From: [Eubacterium] infirmum
GTDB lineage: Bacteria; Bacillota; Clostridia; Peptostreptococcales; Anaerovoracaceae
Reading direction: 5' to 3'
DNA length: 64,000 nucleotides
Assembly: GCA_900450455.1 (NCBI GenBank)
Contig: UGGN01000001.1
Location: 1,364,001 to 1,428,000, forward strand
The notes under the pieces are model-generated. The model searched no databases and was not told the origin of the DNA. It was given only the letters and a program-made list of their open reading frames with translations. The position numbers were made by a program, and so were the translations under genes. Positions 8,501 to 15,598 of this stretch are shown here, one piece after another. Numbering within the stretch: the stretch's first letter is position 1; each line of letters starts with the position of its first letter.

Positions 8501-9525
8501 ATGGCAAATACCGATGATAAAGTAAAGAAACAAGATAGATTAAAAGGATTTATTGGTAAAACAAAAGAAAGTGTTATTAAACATATCGATGTAAACGATG
8601 ATGGAGCATTCGACAAGAAAGATGTAAGCGAGACAGTTGGTAAAGTAATTGACGGCACAAAAAGTAAAGTCGATGGTATTAAAGCAAATATGGAGAAACG
8701 CAAGGATAATTCTGATCTTAAGTACTTAAATCCTATATTCAGCTCCGATTTAAAGGAAATAAAACGCAATCTGCCTAGGTTGATATGTATAACAGAAAAA
8801 GATAAAAAACATCAGGAAAGTAGAATCTGTGATGGTTCTATAGGACACATTGAAGTAGTTGATGGATTATAGGACACATTGAAGTAGTTGATGGATTAAA
8901 GGTTTTAAACATATATAGAGAGCACATTGGTTTATTTAACATTAATTTCTTCCCACGAAAAAATTCAGAGTTATATTATGTAGATCCAAGTGACTCTAAA
9001 TGTTATATAGATCTAGATATTTACTTTGAGCAATTAAAGCAAGCACGGGTTTGTGAGCTGGAAAAAATTGCATATGATTTAGGAGCAAAACACTTTAAGA
9101 TTACTTACAAAGAAGAGAGCACGGAATCAAGTAAAAAAGATGTTTCTGAAAAATTAAATGCAAAATTACCTAAAATTGTAAATGCCAAAGCTGATGTAGA
9201 TGTGAAAAGTTCAAGTGATAAATTTAGATCTTTGGAAATTGCTGCGGAATCTACATTTATTGGTCATGAGCCGATTAGACCCAATTTAAAATATCTGCAA
9301 CATGAACCAGATATTCTAAATTTAATTGAACTTAGAATGGGTGATAAGCCTATTACACATAAAAAAATGGAGATTAGGTTAATTGAGTCCTCTGGAATTA
9401 AGATGTCTGATGCAGTTAAAATAGACGCTGCAATAAAGCGCATGGGCAACACAAATATATCTATTTGCATAATATCTGATAATGCCTTTATGATCCCTAA
9501 GTGCGGGATGTTTGATTATCCTTAG
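8501..9525 (+). pseudogene. Broken gene for a ~331-residue unknown protein (29-bp tandem duplication, lost 3' end)
   Basis: The first frame, 8501 to the stop at 8870, and a second frame running to 9525 join perfectly if one copy of a 29-bp tandem repeat (8840-8868 / 8869-8897) is removed: 1025 minus 29 is 996, i.e. 332 codons. The N-terminal part has an EF-hand-like loop (DVNDDGAFDKKD, near residue 27). The middle reads smoothly across the repair (VVDGLKVLNIYREH). The last ~25 codons come from an ISL3 transposase remnant read backwards, so the true C-terminus is also lost. Start 8501 has GAAAGGAACG upstream. No family is recognised. Confidence 0.75.
8839..8897. repeat. Exact 29-bp tandem duplication causing a frameshift
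   Basis: The unit starting ATAGGACACATTGAAG occurs twice head to tail at 8840-8868 and 8869-8897, with one extra shared base at 8839. As 29 is not a multiple of 3 it shifts the frame and brings TAG at 8870. An exact duplication implies a recent event and could revert by slippage. Confidence 0.9.
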
Positions 9526-9707
9526 TTTATGACCGTGACCGATCATATTCGCATTACAGTAAGGACAGAGCATAGGTTTTCGGACAAGCATGATATCATA
9601 GAAAATGGTACCATCAATAGATGTAATGTCCGATTTTTTGATGTCAGAATTAGTGACATTAAGCATAAGTGTGGTAAAATCAATATTTGGAATGATACAT
9701 TCCTCCC
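9447..9707 (-). pseudogene. ISL3-family transposase remnant (N-terminal zinc-finger part)
   Basis: On the minus strand the sequence reads MLNVTNSDIKK, then LVRKPMLCPYCNANMIGHG, RIIKHPALRDH and YYANRYIC, which matches the N-terminal zinc-finger region of ISL3-family transposases. A plausible in-frame beginning MYHSKY is separated by a one-base shift near 9682. Everything after the zinc finger, including the DDE core, is missing, and the remnant runs into the broken gene to its left. Only a scar of the element remains. Confidence 0.65.
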
Positions 9708-9763
9708 TTCATAGTGATATATTATGACTGCAAATCAATCATATCCTATGGAGGGATTTTTTG

Positions 9764-9870
9764 CACCCACACGATAATTTAGAGTTCACCCACACGGACA
9801 AAAAAGTGGGTAAAAATCACCCACACGATAATTTAAAGTCCACCCACACCCACACGATAATTTAGAATGC
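9764..9870. repeat. Cluster of CACCCACACG repeats
   Basis: CACCCACACGATAATTTA occurs three times in direct orientation, starting at 9764, 9818 and 9847. A shorter relative (CACCCACACGG) starts at 9787, and the inverted GTGGGT at 9806-9811 can pair with ACCCAC at 9819-9824. Such multiple short end repeats are known for IS21-family transposon ends, so this may be a stranded element end. That is an inference; no istA/istB is present. Confidence 0.7.
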
Positions 9871-9873
9871 CCT

Positions 9874-9902
9874 AAAAAAGACTAGTTTTGCTGGTCTTTT
9901 TT
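9874..9902 (+). terminator. Hairpin terminator
   Basis: AAAAAGACTAG pairs with CTGGTCTTTTTT around a TTTTG loop with one wobble or mismatch, followed by a T run. It insulates the XRE promoter from upstream transcription. Confidence 0.7.
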
Positions 9903-9972
9903 CTATATCATAAATCATTAAAATATAGTTGCTTAATTTATGACTTAATTACGAACCTGTATAAAATATTTT

Positions 9973-10034
9973 GCAAAGTATACTTGACAATAAATGCAAA
10001 GTGAACTATACTAAAAATGCAAAGTATACTTTGC
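9973..10034. promoter_or_regulatory. Three operator-like sites with a perfect 16-bp palindrome
   Basis: GCAAAGTATACTTTGC at 10019-10034 is its own reverse complement. Related sites GCAAAGTATACTTGAC (9973-9988) and GCAAAGTGAACTATAC (9996-10011) keep the left arm. They cover the -35 box, spacer and start region of the promoter, which is the expected layout for autorepression by the XRE protein just downstream. Confidence 0.75.
9984..10012 (+). promoter_or_regulatory. Consensus sigma-A promoter of the XRE regulator operon
   Basis: A perfect -35 TTGACA (9984-9989), a 17-bp spacer and -10 TATACT (10007-10012). The ATG follows 64 bp downstream. Operator-like repeats overlap both boxes. Confidence 0.85.
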
Positions 10035-10075
10035 TAATCATTGTTTTGATTAAAGGGTAGTAGAGGTATATTTAA

Positions 10076-10285
10076 ATGAAAAATAGAATAAAGGAGCTGC
10101 GTAAAGAGAATAAACTTTCGCAGAATGAACTGGCTGATATAGTTGGAACGACTAGGCAGACAATAACATCAATAGAGGTGGGAAAGTATACAGCTTCACT
10201 GCCACTTGCATATAAGATTGCCAGGAATTTTGGGCTTAAGATAGAAGAAGTATTTGATTTCACAGATATTGATGAGGAGGGCTAA
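10076..10285 (+). CDS. XRE-family helix-turn-helix repressor
   Basis: A 69-residue Cro/CI-type regulator made of a single HTH_3 domain: helix 2-turn-helix 3 lies at LSQNELADIVGTTRQTI (about 17-33), then SIEVGKYTASLPLAYKIA, the usual continuation. It probably binds the palindromic sites in its own promoter. The short-chain regulator followed 3 bp later by a small membrane protein is a common two-gene layout in Bacillota, in which the regulator controls the pair. The signal sensed is unknown. Confidence 0.9.
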   Translation: MKNRIKELRKENKLSQNELADIVGTTRQTITSIEVGKYTASLPLAYKIARNFGLKIEEVFDFTDIDEEG

Positions 10286-10288
10286 ATC

Positions 10289-10759
10289 ATGGATAAGAGA
10301 TTAGAAAAAGCAAAAAAAGAAATACAAAAACAAAATGCTATTTTGTCATCTATTAATTTATTGTTGATACTATCTGTCTTGAATTTGAGGCATCTCACAA
10401 ATGGATATAAAAACGATAATTTTGCCAGTTTCATGAAAGGATTCTACCTTGGATTTGTAATAATAGTTGGTATAATAGTCATGTCATATCTGGTTAGAAA
10501 TATAAAGTATGCGAAAAATGAAAAGGCTTTGATTCGTATATATAACGAAATACATGATGAAAGAAAAGCAAAGATAGCAGGAATGGCTACTAAAAGAGCG
10601 ATGCTAATATCTATTTATACAATGTTAGCAATGTCAGTTATATTTAGCTATATAAACCTATATATGTTTATAGGATCGTTGATTACGACATTGTTATTAT
10701 CATTGATTACGTTTGCGTGTTTGTTTTATTATAAAAGAAACTATACTGACGATATTTAG
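10289..10759 (+). CDS. Small membrane protein cotranscribed with the XRE regulator
   Basis: A 156-residue protein with four predicted membrane helices (about 18-35, 48-66, 103-122, 127-146) and a charged loop in the middle (KYAKNEKALIRIYNEIHDERKAK). It resembles the DUF-type membrane partners often found after XRE repressors, whose function is unknown. GAGGAGGG overlaps the end of the regulator gene. It starts 3 bp after the regulator stop, so the two are surely one transcript. Confidence 0.75.
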   Translation: MDKRLEKAKKEIQKQNAILSSINLLLILSVLNLRHLTNGYKNDNFASFMKGFYLGFVIIVGIIVMSYLVRNIKYAKNEKALIRIYNEIHDERKAKIAGMATKRAMLISIYTMLAMSVIFSYINLYMFIGSLITTLLLSLITFACLFYYKRNYTDDI

Positions 10760-10768
10760 GTGAACCAT

Positions 10769-11233
10769 ATGACAAAAATCCTTTTTATCTGCCACGGCAA
10801 TATATGTCGCTCGCCAATGGCAGAGTTTATATTTAAGAAAATTATTGCAGAGGCCGGGCTTGAGAATGATTTTTTAGTCGACTCCGCAGCTACCAGTACT
10901 GAGGAAATTTGGAATGGGATCGGCAATCCGGTTTATCCGCCTGCAAAGCAAAAACTTAATGAACATGGTATTTCATGCAAAGGAAAGAGGGCTCGACAGA
11001 TAACAAAGGAAGACGCATCAAAGTATGATCTTCTAATTGCGATGGATACGCGGAATATCAAAAATATGGAGCGGGTATTTGGAAAGGATGCTAAGCATAA
11101 GACACATCTTTTGCTTGAGTATACGGGAGATGCTAGAAGCATTTCAGATCCATGGTACAGCAATGATTTTGATAAGGCATATAATGAGATAGAGCAGGGT
11201 TGCAAGGCTTTGTTTAAGTCATTGCAGAGCTAG
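10769..11233 (+). CDS. Low-molecular-weight protein tyrosine phosphatase
   Basis: A 154-residue phosphatase that removes phosphate from phosphotyrosine. The N-terminal P-loop is C8-HGNIC-R14-S and the general acid loop is SDPWYSND (D127-P128); the length fits the family. No tyrosine kinase or capsule genes are nearby, so the substrate is unknown. ATG 10769 is chosen because residues MTKILFICHG match the usual family start; an upstream GTG at 10760 adjoins the stop of the membrane gene and could be used instead. It follows that gene directly and may share its transcript. Confidence 0.9.
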   Translation: MTKILFICHGNICRSPMAEFIFKKIIAEAGLENDFLVDSAATSTEEIWNGIGNPVYPPAKQKLNEHGISCKGKRARQITKEDASKYDLLIAMDTRNIKNMERVFGKDAKHKTHLLLEYTGDARSISDPWYSNDFDKAYNEIEQGCKALFKSLQS

Positions 11234-11246
11234 TAAAATCAAGCAA

Positions 11247-11300
11247 GGCGATGATGAGCTGCTTGAAGACTATGCTCAGAGAGACGAATTTGACAATCTG
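11247..11300 (+). pseudogene. Short relic of a CbrC-family gene
   Basis: The 18 codons GDDELLEDYAQRDEFDNL align with DEVLEEYAKRGEFADV near the C-terminus of the CbrC-family protein at 3870-4721, with strong similarity at DNA level too. No start, zinc ribbon or C-terminus survives. It is a trace of a further copy of that gene in the accessory region. Confidence 0.5.
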
Positions 11301-11341
11301 TATAATAAATATAGGGTTTTATATATCCGGATAGGAGTAAT

Positions 11342-11566
11342 ATGTTAGTTTTAAAAGTACTTGCGCTTTCGCTGGGATTGAAATATGCCGTATCAGGCTA
11401 CTTGATTCATTTTAGGAAGAAGTATAGTCTCGTCAAAGGCTTCGAGGAAGAACTTAGAGCCGGATGTAAGAAAGAGAGCTATGCCAACCGGATTGGATTG
11501 ATGGAATTTGTAGTAGGGATAGCAATTTCGCTTGCGGCTATAGCATTGATTATATTTGATAATTGA
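11342..11566 (+). CDS. Small two-helix membrane protein
   Basis: A 74-residue protein with an N-terminal helix (LVLKVLALSLGLKYAVSGYL), a basic cytoplasmic-type loop (FRKKYSLVKGFEEELRAGCKK) and a C-terminal helix (IGLMEFVVGIAISLAAIALII). It resembles small DUF-type membrane proteins of Bacillota (DUF3784-like topology) but I cannot name a function. The SdpI gene follows 17 bp downstream, and the same pair occurs in decayed form at 7006-7921. Its ATG follows GGATAGGAGTA. Confidence 0.65.
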   Translation: MLVLKVLALSLGLKYAVSGYLIHFRKKYSLVKGFEEELRAGCKKESYANRIGLMEFVVGIAISLAAIALIIFDN

Positions 11567-11583
11567 ATTTGAGAGGTGCAACT

Positions 11584-11979
11584 ATGGGTACTTGGATATC
11601 TATGCTTTTGATTTGCATGTTAATGCCCTTGTCTTTGATTTTTATGTGGTATTTTTGTCCGAGAATCAAATCGGTTAATAGCTGGATGGGGTATAGAACT
11701 GCGCGTTCCACAAAGAATAGCGAAACATGGGAGTTTGCACAAAAATCTTGTGCTGATAACTCATTGAAAATGTTTTTGCCTACAACAATTTTAGCGGTTG
11801 TAATCATGCCTTTTTGCCAAAATAAGGATAATAATACTATCGGATGGATAGGTCTTGGCGTTACTTTAACACAGCTATTAAGCTATGGAGTAGTTCTTTA
11901 TTTGACAGAAAAATATCTTAAAAAAGAATTTGACGATAGAGGCAAAAGGCGAGCTTCAGCACCTGACTCGAATATTTAA
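11584..11979 (+). CDS. SdpI-family membrane protein, copy 2
   Basis: A 131-residue paralogue of the protein at 7544, about two thirds identical, with the family signature GYRTARSTKNSETWEFAQ and four hydrophobic segments. The strong GAGAGGTG before ATG 11584 sets the start. SdpI proteins of B. subtilis protect the membrane against the SdpC toxin, so a role in bacteriocin immunity is possible. No toxin gene is seen. The C-terminal tail is charged (KEFDDRGKRRAS). Confidence 0.75.
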   Translation: MGTWISMLLICMLMPLSLIFMWYFCPRIKSVNSWMGYRTARSTKNSETWEFAQKSCADNSLKMFLPTTILAVVIMPFCQNKDNNTIGWIGLGVTLTQLLSYGVVLYLTEKYLKKEFDDRGKRRASAPDSNI

Positions 11980-12024
11980 AGAAGGAAAGATGTTAAACGA
12001 AGCAACAGAGGAGGAATTTAAGGA

Positions 12025-13074
12025 ATGGATGAACACGCTATAAACAAAGTTAGGACTGTCGGTATAGTCAGCTTATCCAGCGGAATCATAGGTGAAGATT
12101 CTGTACAACATGAAGTTGAAATAGGAATTGATCGACTGAAAAAGTTTGGACTTAATATAATCTTCATGGAGCATGCACGCAAGGGACTATCGTATATAAG
12201 CGAGCATCCTGATAAGAGGGCCGAAGATCTAATACAGGCATTCAAAGACGATTCAATAGATATGATTTTATGTGCGATAGGTGGTGATGATACATACCGT
12301 CTATTGCCATATCTATTTGACAATGATGAATTGAAAAATGCCGTTAATCAAAAAATATTTCTGGGATTTTCAGATACGACGATGAACCATTTGATGCTCC
12401 ATAAACTGGGAATAAAAACATTCTATGGTCAATCATTTTTGGCAGATATATGTGAACTTGAAAAGGACATGCTGCCGTATACGGAAAAATATTTTTTAGA
12501 GCTGATAAGAACCGGCAAAATCAGTAAAATAGAACCAAGCGATGTATGGTATGAAGAGCGTAAGGACTTTAGTATAGATGCTATAGGCACAAAGCGTATC
12601 ATGCATGAGGATACCGGATTCAGCTTGCTGCAGGGCAGTACAGTTTTTACAGGTGAGATACTGGGAGGCTGTATAGAAAGCATATATGATATTTTTGATA
12701 ACGGTTATCACAGCGATTCGGTTGAGATGTGTCAAAAGTATAAGCTTTTTCCTAATCTTGATGACTGGAAAGATAAAATCCTGTTAATCGAGAGCAGTGA
12801 AGAGAAAGCGTCTCCGGATAAGTATAGAAAGATGATAAAAGCACTTAAGGATACAGGTATCTTTGATGTGCTTAGCGGTGTACTTGTAGGCAAACCTATG
12901 GACAATGTTTTTGCCAAGGAATACGGGCAAATTCTTGTCGAGGTAATCGATAATCCAAAGCTGCCAATCGTATGTAATGTTAACATTGGGCACGCGACAC
13001 CGAGGGCAATTATCCCTTTCGGAGTCAAAGCAACAGTAGATGTAGGCAGACAAGTAATTGAATTTGATGCATAA
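12025..13074 (+). CDS. S66 peptidase (LD-carboxypeptidase/MccF-like)
   Basis: A 349-residue serine peptidase of family S66. The nucleophile is S116 in GFSDTT, with E256 in LLIESSEE and H323 in NIGHATPR as the other two triad members; the GGDDTYRLL block near 86-94 is typical. Family members cleave the L,D bond of muropeptide tetrapeptides in cell-wall recycling, or inactivate microcin C-like peptide nucleotides (MccF). The long MccF-type linker region and the SdpI neighbours fit either. GAGGAGGAATTTAAGG precedes the ATG. A bidirectional terminator follows. Confidence 0.85.
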   Translation: MDEHAINKVRTVGIVSLSSGIIGEDSVQHEVEIGIDRLKKFGLNIIFMEHARKGLSYISEHPDKRAEDLIQAFKDDSIDMILCAIGGDDTYRLLPYLFDNDELKNAVNQKIFLGFSDTTMNHLMLHKLGIKTFYGQSFLADICELEKDMLPYTEKYFLELIRTGKISKIEPSDVWYEERKDFSIDAIGTKRIMHEDTGFSLLQGSTVFTGEILGGCIESIYDIFDNGYHSDSVEMCQKYKLFPNLDDWKDKILLIESSEEKASPDKYRKMIKALKDTGIFDVLSGVLVGKPMDNVFAKEYGQILVEVIDNPKLPIVCNVNIGHATPRAIIPFGVKATVDVGRQVIEFDA

Positions 13075-13077
13075 GAA

Positions 13078-13100
13078 AACACCGCTATATGGCGGTGCTT
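13078..13100. terminator. Bidirectional terminator between convergent genes
   Basis: CACCGC (13080-13085) pairs with GCGGTG (13092-13097), flanked by AAAA on the left and CTTTCT on the right. It serves the S66 peptidase gene and overlaps the stop of the CPBP gene on the other strand. Confidence 0.7.
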
Positions 13101-13918
13101 TCTACTTGTATTTTACTTTTACGGTGTAAATAAACCAGTATAGCAATCATTGGAGCTATGCATAGATATGAAATTACGAGGATTAGTGAATAGCTGAAAT
13201 CCGTATCCCATGCCGGCGGCAAAGTGCTTAGAAAATTGTTTATTATATGCACCATGATTACCAGGAAAAGCGACCTTGTTTTCTTATAGTAGTAGGCGAG
13301 GATTATTCCTAGAATTGCAGTGTAAACTCCCTGTATGAAGCTTCCGTGCCATGTACCGAACATTACACCTGATACAATAATTGGAATCCATGGTATTTCT
13401 ATAGCTTTCTCCAAACTCCTATATATCAGGCCTCTAAACATTAGTTCTTCGACAATAGGTCCTACGATTGCAATGGCTAGGAGTGTCCAAATATAAGGAC
13501 TTTGTTCCATATCGTCGTAGAGAGTAGAGAATGTCTCTACCTGATTGTTAAGTATTTTAAAATATTTTGATATATATTCAAAGAAATCAAGCCAAATTGT
13601 CGATACTCCGCCAACACCGAAAGATATGATTATAGTAAATAGAAACGACTGAGCTTTTGAAAGTCTGACTTCCGGTTTGACTTTTTCCTTAAACATTAAC
13701 TTGTATAGAACAAAGTAAATTATAATCAAGGATATGGAAATGATTGCGTCTATAAAGCTCAAACTATTATTGACAAAATTGTCGCTAAGCGGAAGATATT
13801 TCAGTAGCACTTTAGGAATGATGAACAATATATCAGTTAGATATTCATTTGCTATCCACAGTGCTACCGGAAAAAGCAAAAATAAAATCCTTTTCTTATC
13901 AAATGGTTTTCTTTCCAT
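13085..13918 (-). CDS. CPBP-family intramembrane metalloprotease
   Basis: A 277-residue membrane protein with about seven to eight helices and the full CPBP (CAAX protease / bacteriocin-processing) motif set: E157-E158-x3-R162 (EELMFRG), FGTWH with H191, and HIINN with H224 and N228. These residues form the metal site in Rce1-type proteases. Bacterial members take part in bacteriocin self-protection, peptide maturation or unknown processing. It is transcribed alone, convergent with the S66 peptidase. AAGGAGATT lies just before the ATG. Confidence 0.9.
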   Translation of the reverse strand: MERKPFDKKRILFLLFPVALWIANEYLTDILFIIPKVLLKYLPLSDNFVNNSLSFIDAIISISLIIIYFVLYKLMFKEKVKPEVRLSKAQSFLFTIIISFGVGGVSTIWLDFFEYISKYFKILNNQVETFSTLYDDMEQSPYIWTLLAIAIVGPIVEELMFRGLIYRSLEKAIEIPWIPIIVSGVMFGTWHGSFIQGVYTAILGIILAYYYKKTRSLFLVIMVHIINNFLSTLPPAWDTDFSYSLILVISYLCIAPMIAILVYLHRKSKIQVESTAI

Positions 13919-13962
13919 TTAAATCTCCTTAAATCTAAATAGTCAAATACAAATATTTTAAT

Positions 13963-13990
13963 ATTATAGCACAAAAGTCTGAAGTCTAAA
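13963..13990 (-). promoter_or_regulatory. Probable promoter of the CPBP gene
   Basis: On the minus strand a consensus TATAAT (13963-13968) lies 16 bp after TTTAGA (13985-13990), about 45 bp before the ATG at 13918. Confidence 0.5.
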
Positions 13991-14046
13991 CATCGATTTG
14001 TTTACAATAAGTAGGAGCATTTCCTTTATAAAACTTAAATATTTGA

Positions 14047-14052
14047 TATAAT
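14047..14052 (+). promoter_or_regulatory. -10 box of the gene at 14078
   Basis: TATAAT sits 25 bp before the ATG, in front of AAAGAAAAGGAG. No good -35 box is visible. The 5' leader must be very short. Confidence 0.45.
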
Positions 14053-14077
14053 GTTCTCAAAGAAAAGGAGATAATAA

Positions 14078-14572
14078 ATGGAACTTAAGCTAAATACATC
14101 ACCAAAATACGAGAAAAAGGCTGATAAAATTCTTAAGCCACTTCTTGATTTACTAAAGAAGCTGACCTTACTTGAGGAAGAGATTTTTGAAAGAGATGAG
14201 GCTCTCGAAGTAGAAAAGAAAGAACTTAACATTCCTGAACATCAGGTTCACCCTAAGTGGGAGGATTTGATTAAGGAATATTATGATCGTTACACGAAAC
14301 TCATAGATGGAAGGGTCAGCACTAAACTTCTTTCTAAGGACTATGCTGCCTCATATGGATATCCCAGCGAGTATTCCTATGCTAAGGGCGATGATTTTAA
14401 GATAGAATTTAAAATGAAAAGGTCAAACATTGCGACTGTGATTATAGAGTATATAAGCGCCACGGAGATGAAGCACAAGTTTGTGCTAAGACTCATCGAT
14501 AATAAATGGCTTATTGATGAAAAATATTATGCCTTTGCCGGTGAAGACAAGTGGTATTCAGATAGAATTTAA
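14078..14572 (+). CDS. Hypothetical 164-residue protein
   Basis: A soluble Lys/Glu-rich protein. The N-terminal half is helical (KILKPLLDLLKKLTLLEEEIFERDEAL, about 20-46, coiled-coil-like). The C-terminal half alternates strands and ends in KFVLRLIDNKWLIDEKYYAF, a pattern seen in SnoaL/NTF2-like folds. The function is unknown. AAGGAG lies 7 nt before the ATG, and its own terminator follows, so it is monocistronic. Confidence 0.65.
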   Translation: MELKLNTSPKYEKKADKILKPLLDLLKKLTLLEEEIFERDEALEVEKKELNIPEHQVHPKWEDLIKEYYDRYTKLIDGRVSTKLLSKDYAASYGYPSEYSYAKGDDFKIEFKMKRSNIATVIIEYISATEMKHKFVLRLIDNKWLIDEKYYAFAGEDKWYSDRI

Positions 14573-14576
14573 CTTG

Positions 14577-14626
14577 AAGGTCATTCAATAAACCGTGAAC
14601 TGCGGTTTTCCAAGGATGACCTTTTT
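14577..14626 (+). terminator. Two-step hairpin terminator
   Basis: An outer stem AAGGTCAT/ATGACCTT encloses an inner stem AAACCG/CGGTTT, followed by TTTTT. Confidence 0.8.
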
Positions 14627-14686
14627 AATATATATTAGATGTAACTGTTAAGATATTGAATTTGAACCAAGGATTAAGGGGTAAAT

Positions 14687-15493
14687 ATGAGTGAACTTAA
14701 CAAACAAAACGATAGGCTTGATTATCTTTTAGAGAGATTTAAGGCCGATTCAAAGAATTACAAAGATATAAAGATTCCAAATGACAAAGATGAGAAAGTG
14801 CGTATTTTGCGTTCTTTAATGAATATTCGCATGCCGGGGAGAATGTCAGAGGCGATAATCAAGGTTCAAGATGATTATTTGAAAGAATGTGCTAAGGAAA
14901 AGGGAATTGTTGAGCTTTCTGATATAGCTACAGTTAAGGATAATATTTCAATATGGCAGGGAGATATTACAAGGCTAAAGCTTGATGCCATAGTGAATGC
15001 TGCAAACTCTCAAATGCTGGGTTGTTTTATACCGATGCACACATGCATTGATAACCAGATACATACTTTTGCAGGGGTGCAGCTTAGAGACGAGTGTAAT
15101 CGCAAGATGAAAGAGCTTAGAAAAGTATACGGAAGCAGCTATGAACAGTCCACTGCAATTCCAATGCTGACAGATGCATACAATCTTCCGGCAAAGAAGC
15201 TTATACACATAGTTGGACCTATAGTTGACTCAGGTCTAACGCCCAAAAAGGAAGAAGAACTCGCTTTATGCTATTGTAATACACTTGATATGTGCTTAGA
15301 AAATGGTCTCAAAAGTGTAGCCTTTTGTTGCATCTCAACAGGAGTATTCCGCTTTCCAAACAGAAGAGCGGCTCAGATTGCGACATCTACTGTTGAAAAG
15401 TGGTGCACAAAGAATCCCGGTGCGATGGATAGAATCGTATTCAATGTATTTAAGGATGAGGATAGGGGGTATTATGAGGAGTTTTTACAATAG
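14687..15493 (+). CDS. Zinc-dependent macrodomain ADP-ribosylhydrolase
   Basis: A 268-residue protein-ADP-ribose hydrolase. After a helical N-terminal extension (1-85) comes the macro core: IWQGDITRL, DAIVNAANSQMLGC, then PMHTCIDNQIHTFAGVQL, which holds the Cys/His set diagnostic of the zinc-containing bacterial macrodomains. The sequence IVGPIV and FCCISTGVFRFPN complete the ADP-ribose pocket. In many Gram-positives this gene sits with SirTM, a GcvH-like protein and a lipoate ligase, where it reverses lipoylation-dependent ADP-ribosylation; none of those is in this window. GGGGTAAAT precedes the ATG. Confidence 0.9.
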   Translation: MSELNKQNDRLDYLLERFKADSKNYKDIKIPNDKDEKVRILRSLMNIRMPGRMSEAIIKVQDDYLKECAKEKGIVELSDIATVKDNISIWQGDITRLKLDAIVNAANSQMLGCFIPMHTCIDNQIHTFAGVQLRDECNRKMKELRKVYGSSYEQSTAIPMLTDAYNLPAKKLIHIVGPIVDSGLTPKKEEELALCYCNTLDMCLENGLKSVAFCCISTGVFRFPNRRAAQIATSTVEKWCTKNPGAMDRIVFNVFKDEDRGYYEEFLQ

Positions 15494-15508
15494 AAAAGAT
15501 GGATATAA

Positions 15509-15586
15509 AGATACTGTACAGGATTATCAAATGATGTTGAACTTGTTTTGGGACGTAAACCTATTTCGCTTAAGGATAATATCTAA
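15509..15586 (+). pseudogene. Possible relic of an NmrA/SDR oxidoreductase C-terminus
   Basis: One frame ends SNDVELVLGRKPISLKDNI then a stop. This closely resembles the C-termini of NmrA-type NAD(P)-binding proteins (-ERLTGRKP-type endings). No start or Rossmann fold survives upstream, where the macrodomain gene ends. The match is short, so the call is tentative. Confidence 0.35.
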
Positions 15587-15598
15587 TAGAGGTTTGAA

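Noticed and set aside
9529..9714. A 61-codon plus-strand frame
   Set aside because: It is the antisense of the ISL3 transposase remnant, whose zinc-finger motif supports the minus strand.
9764..9870. Possible small CRISPR array
   Set aside because: Spacing between copies is unequal (54 and 29 bp) and copies overlap at the ends; no cas genes nearby.
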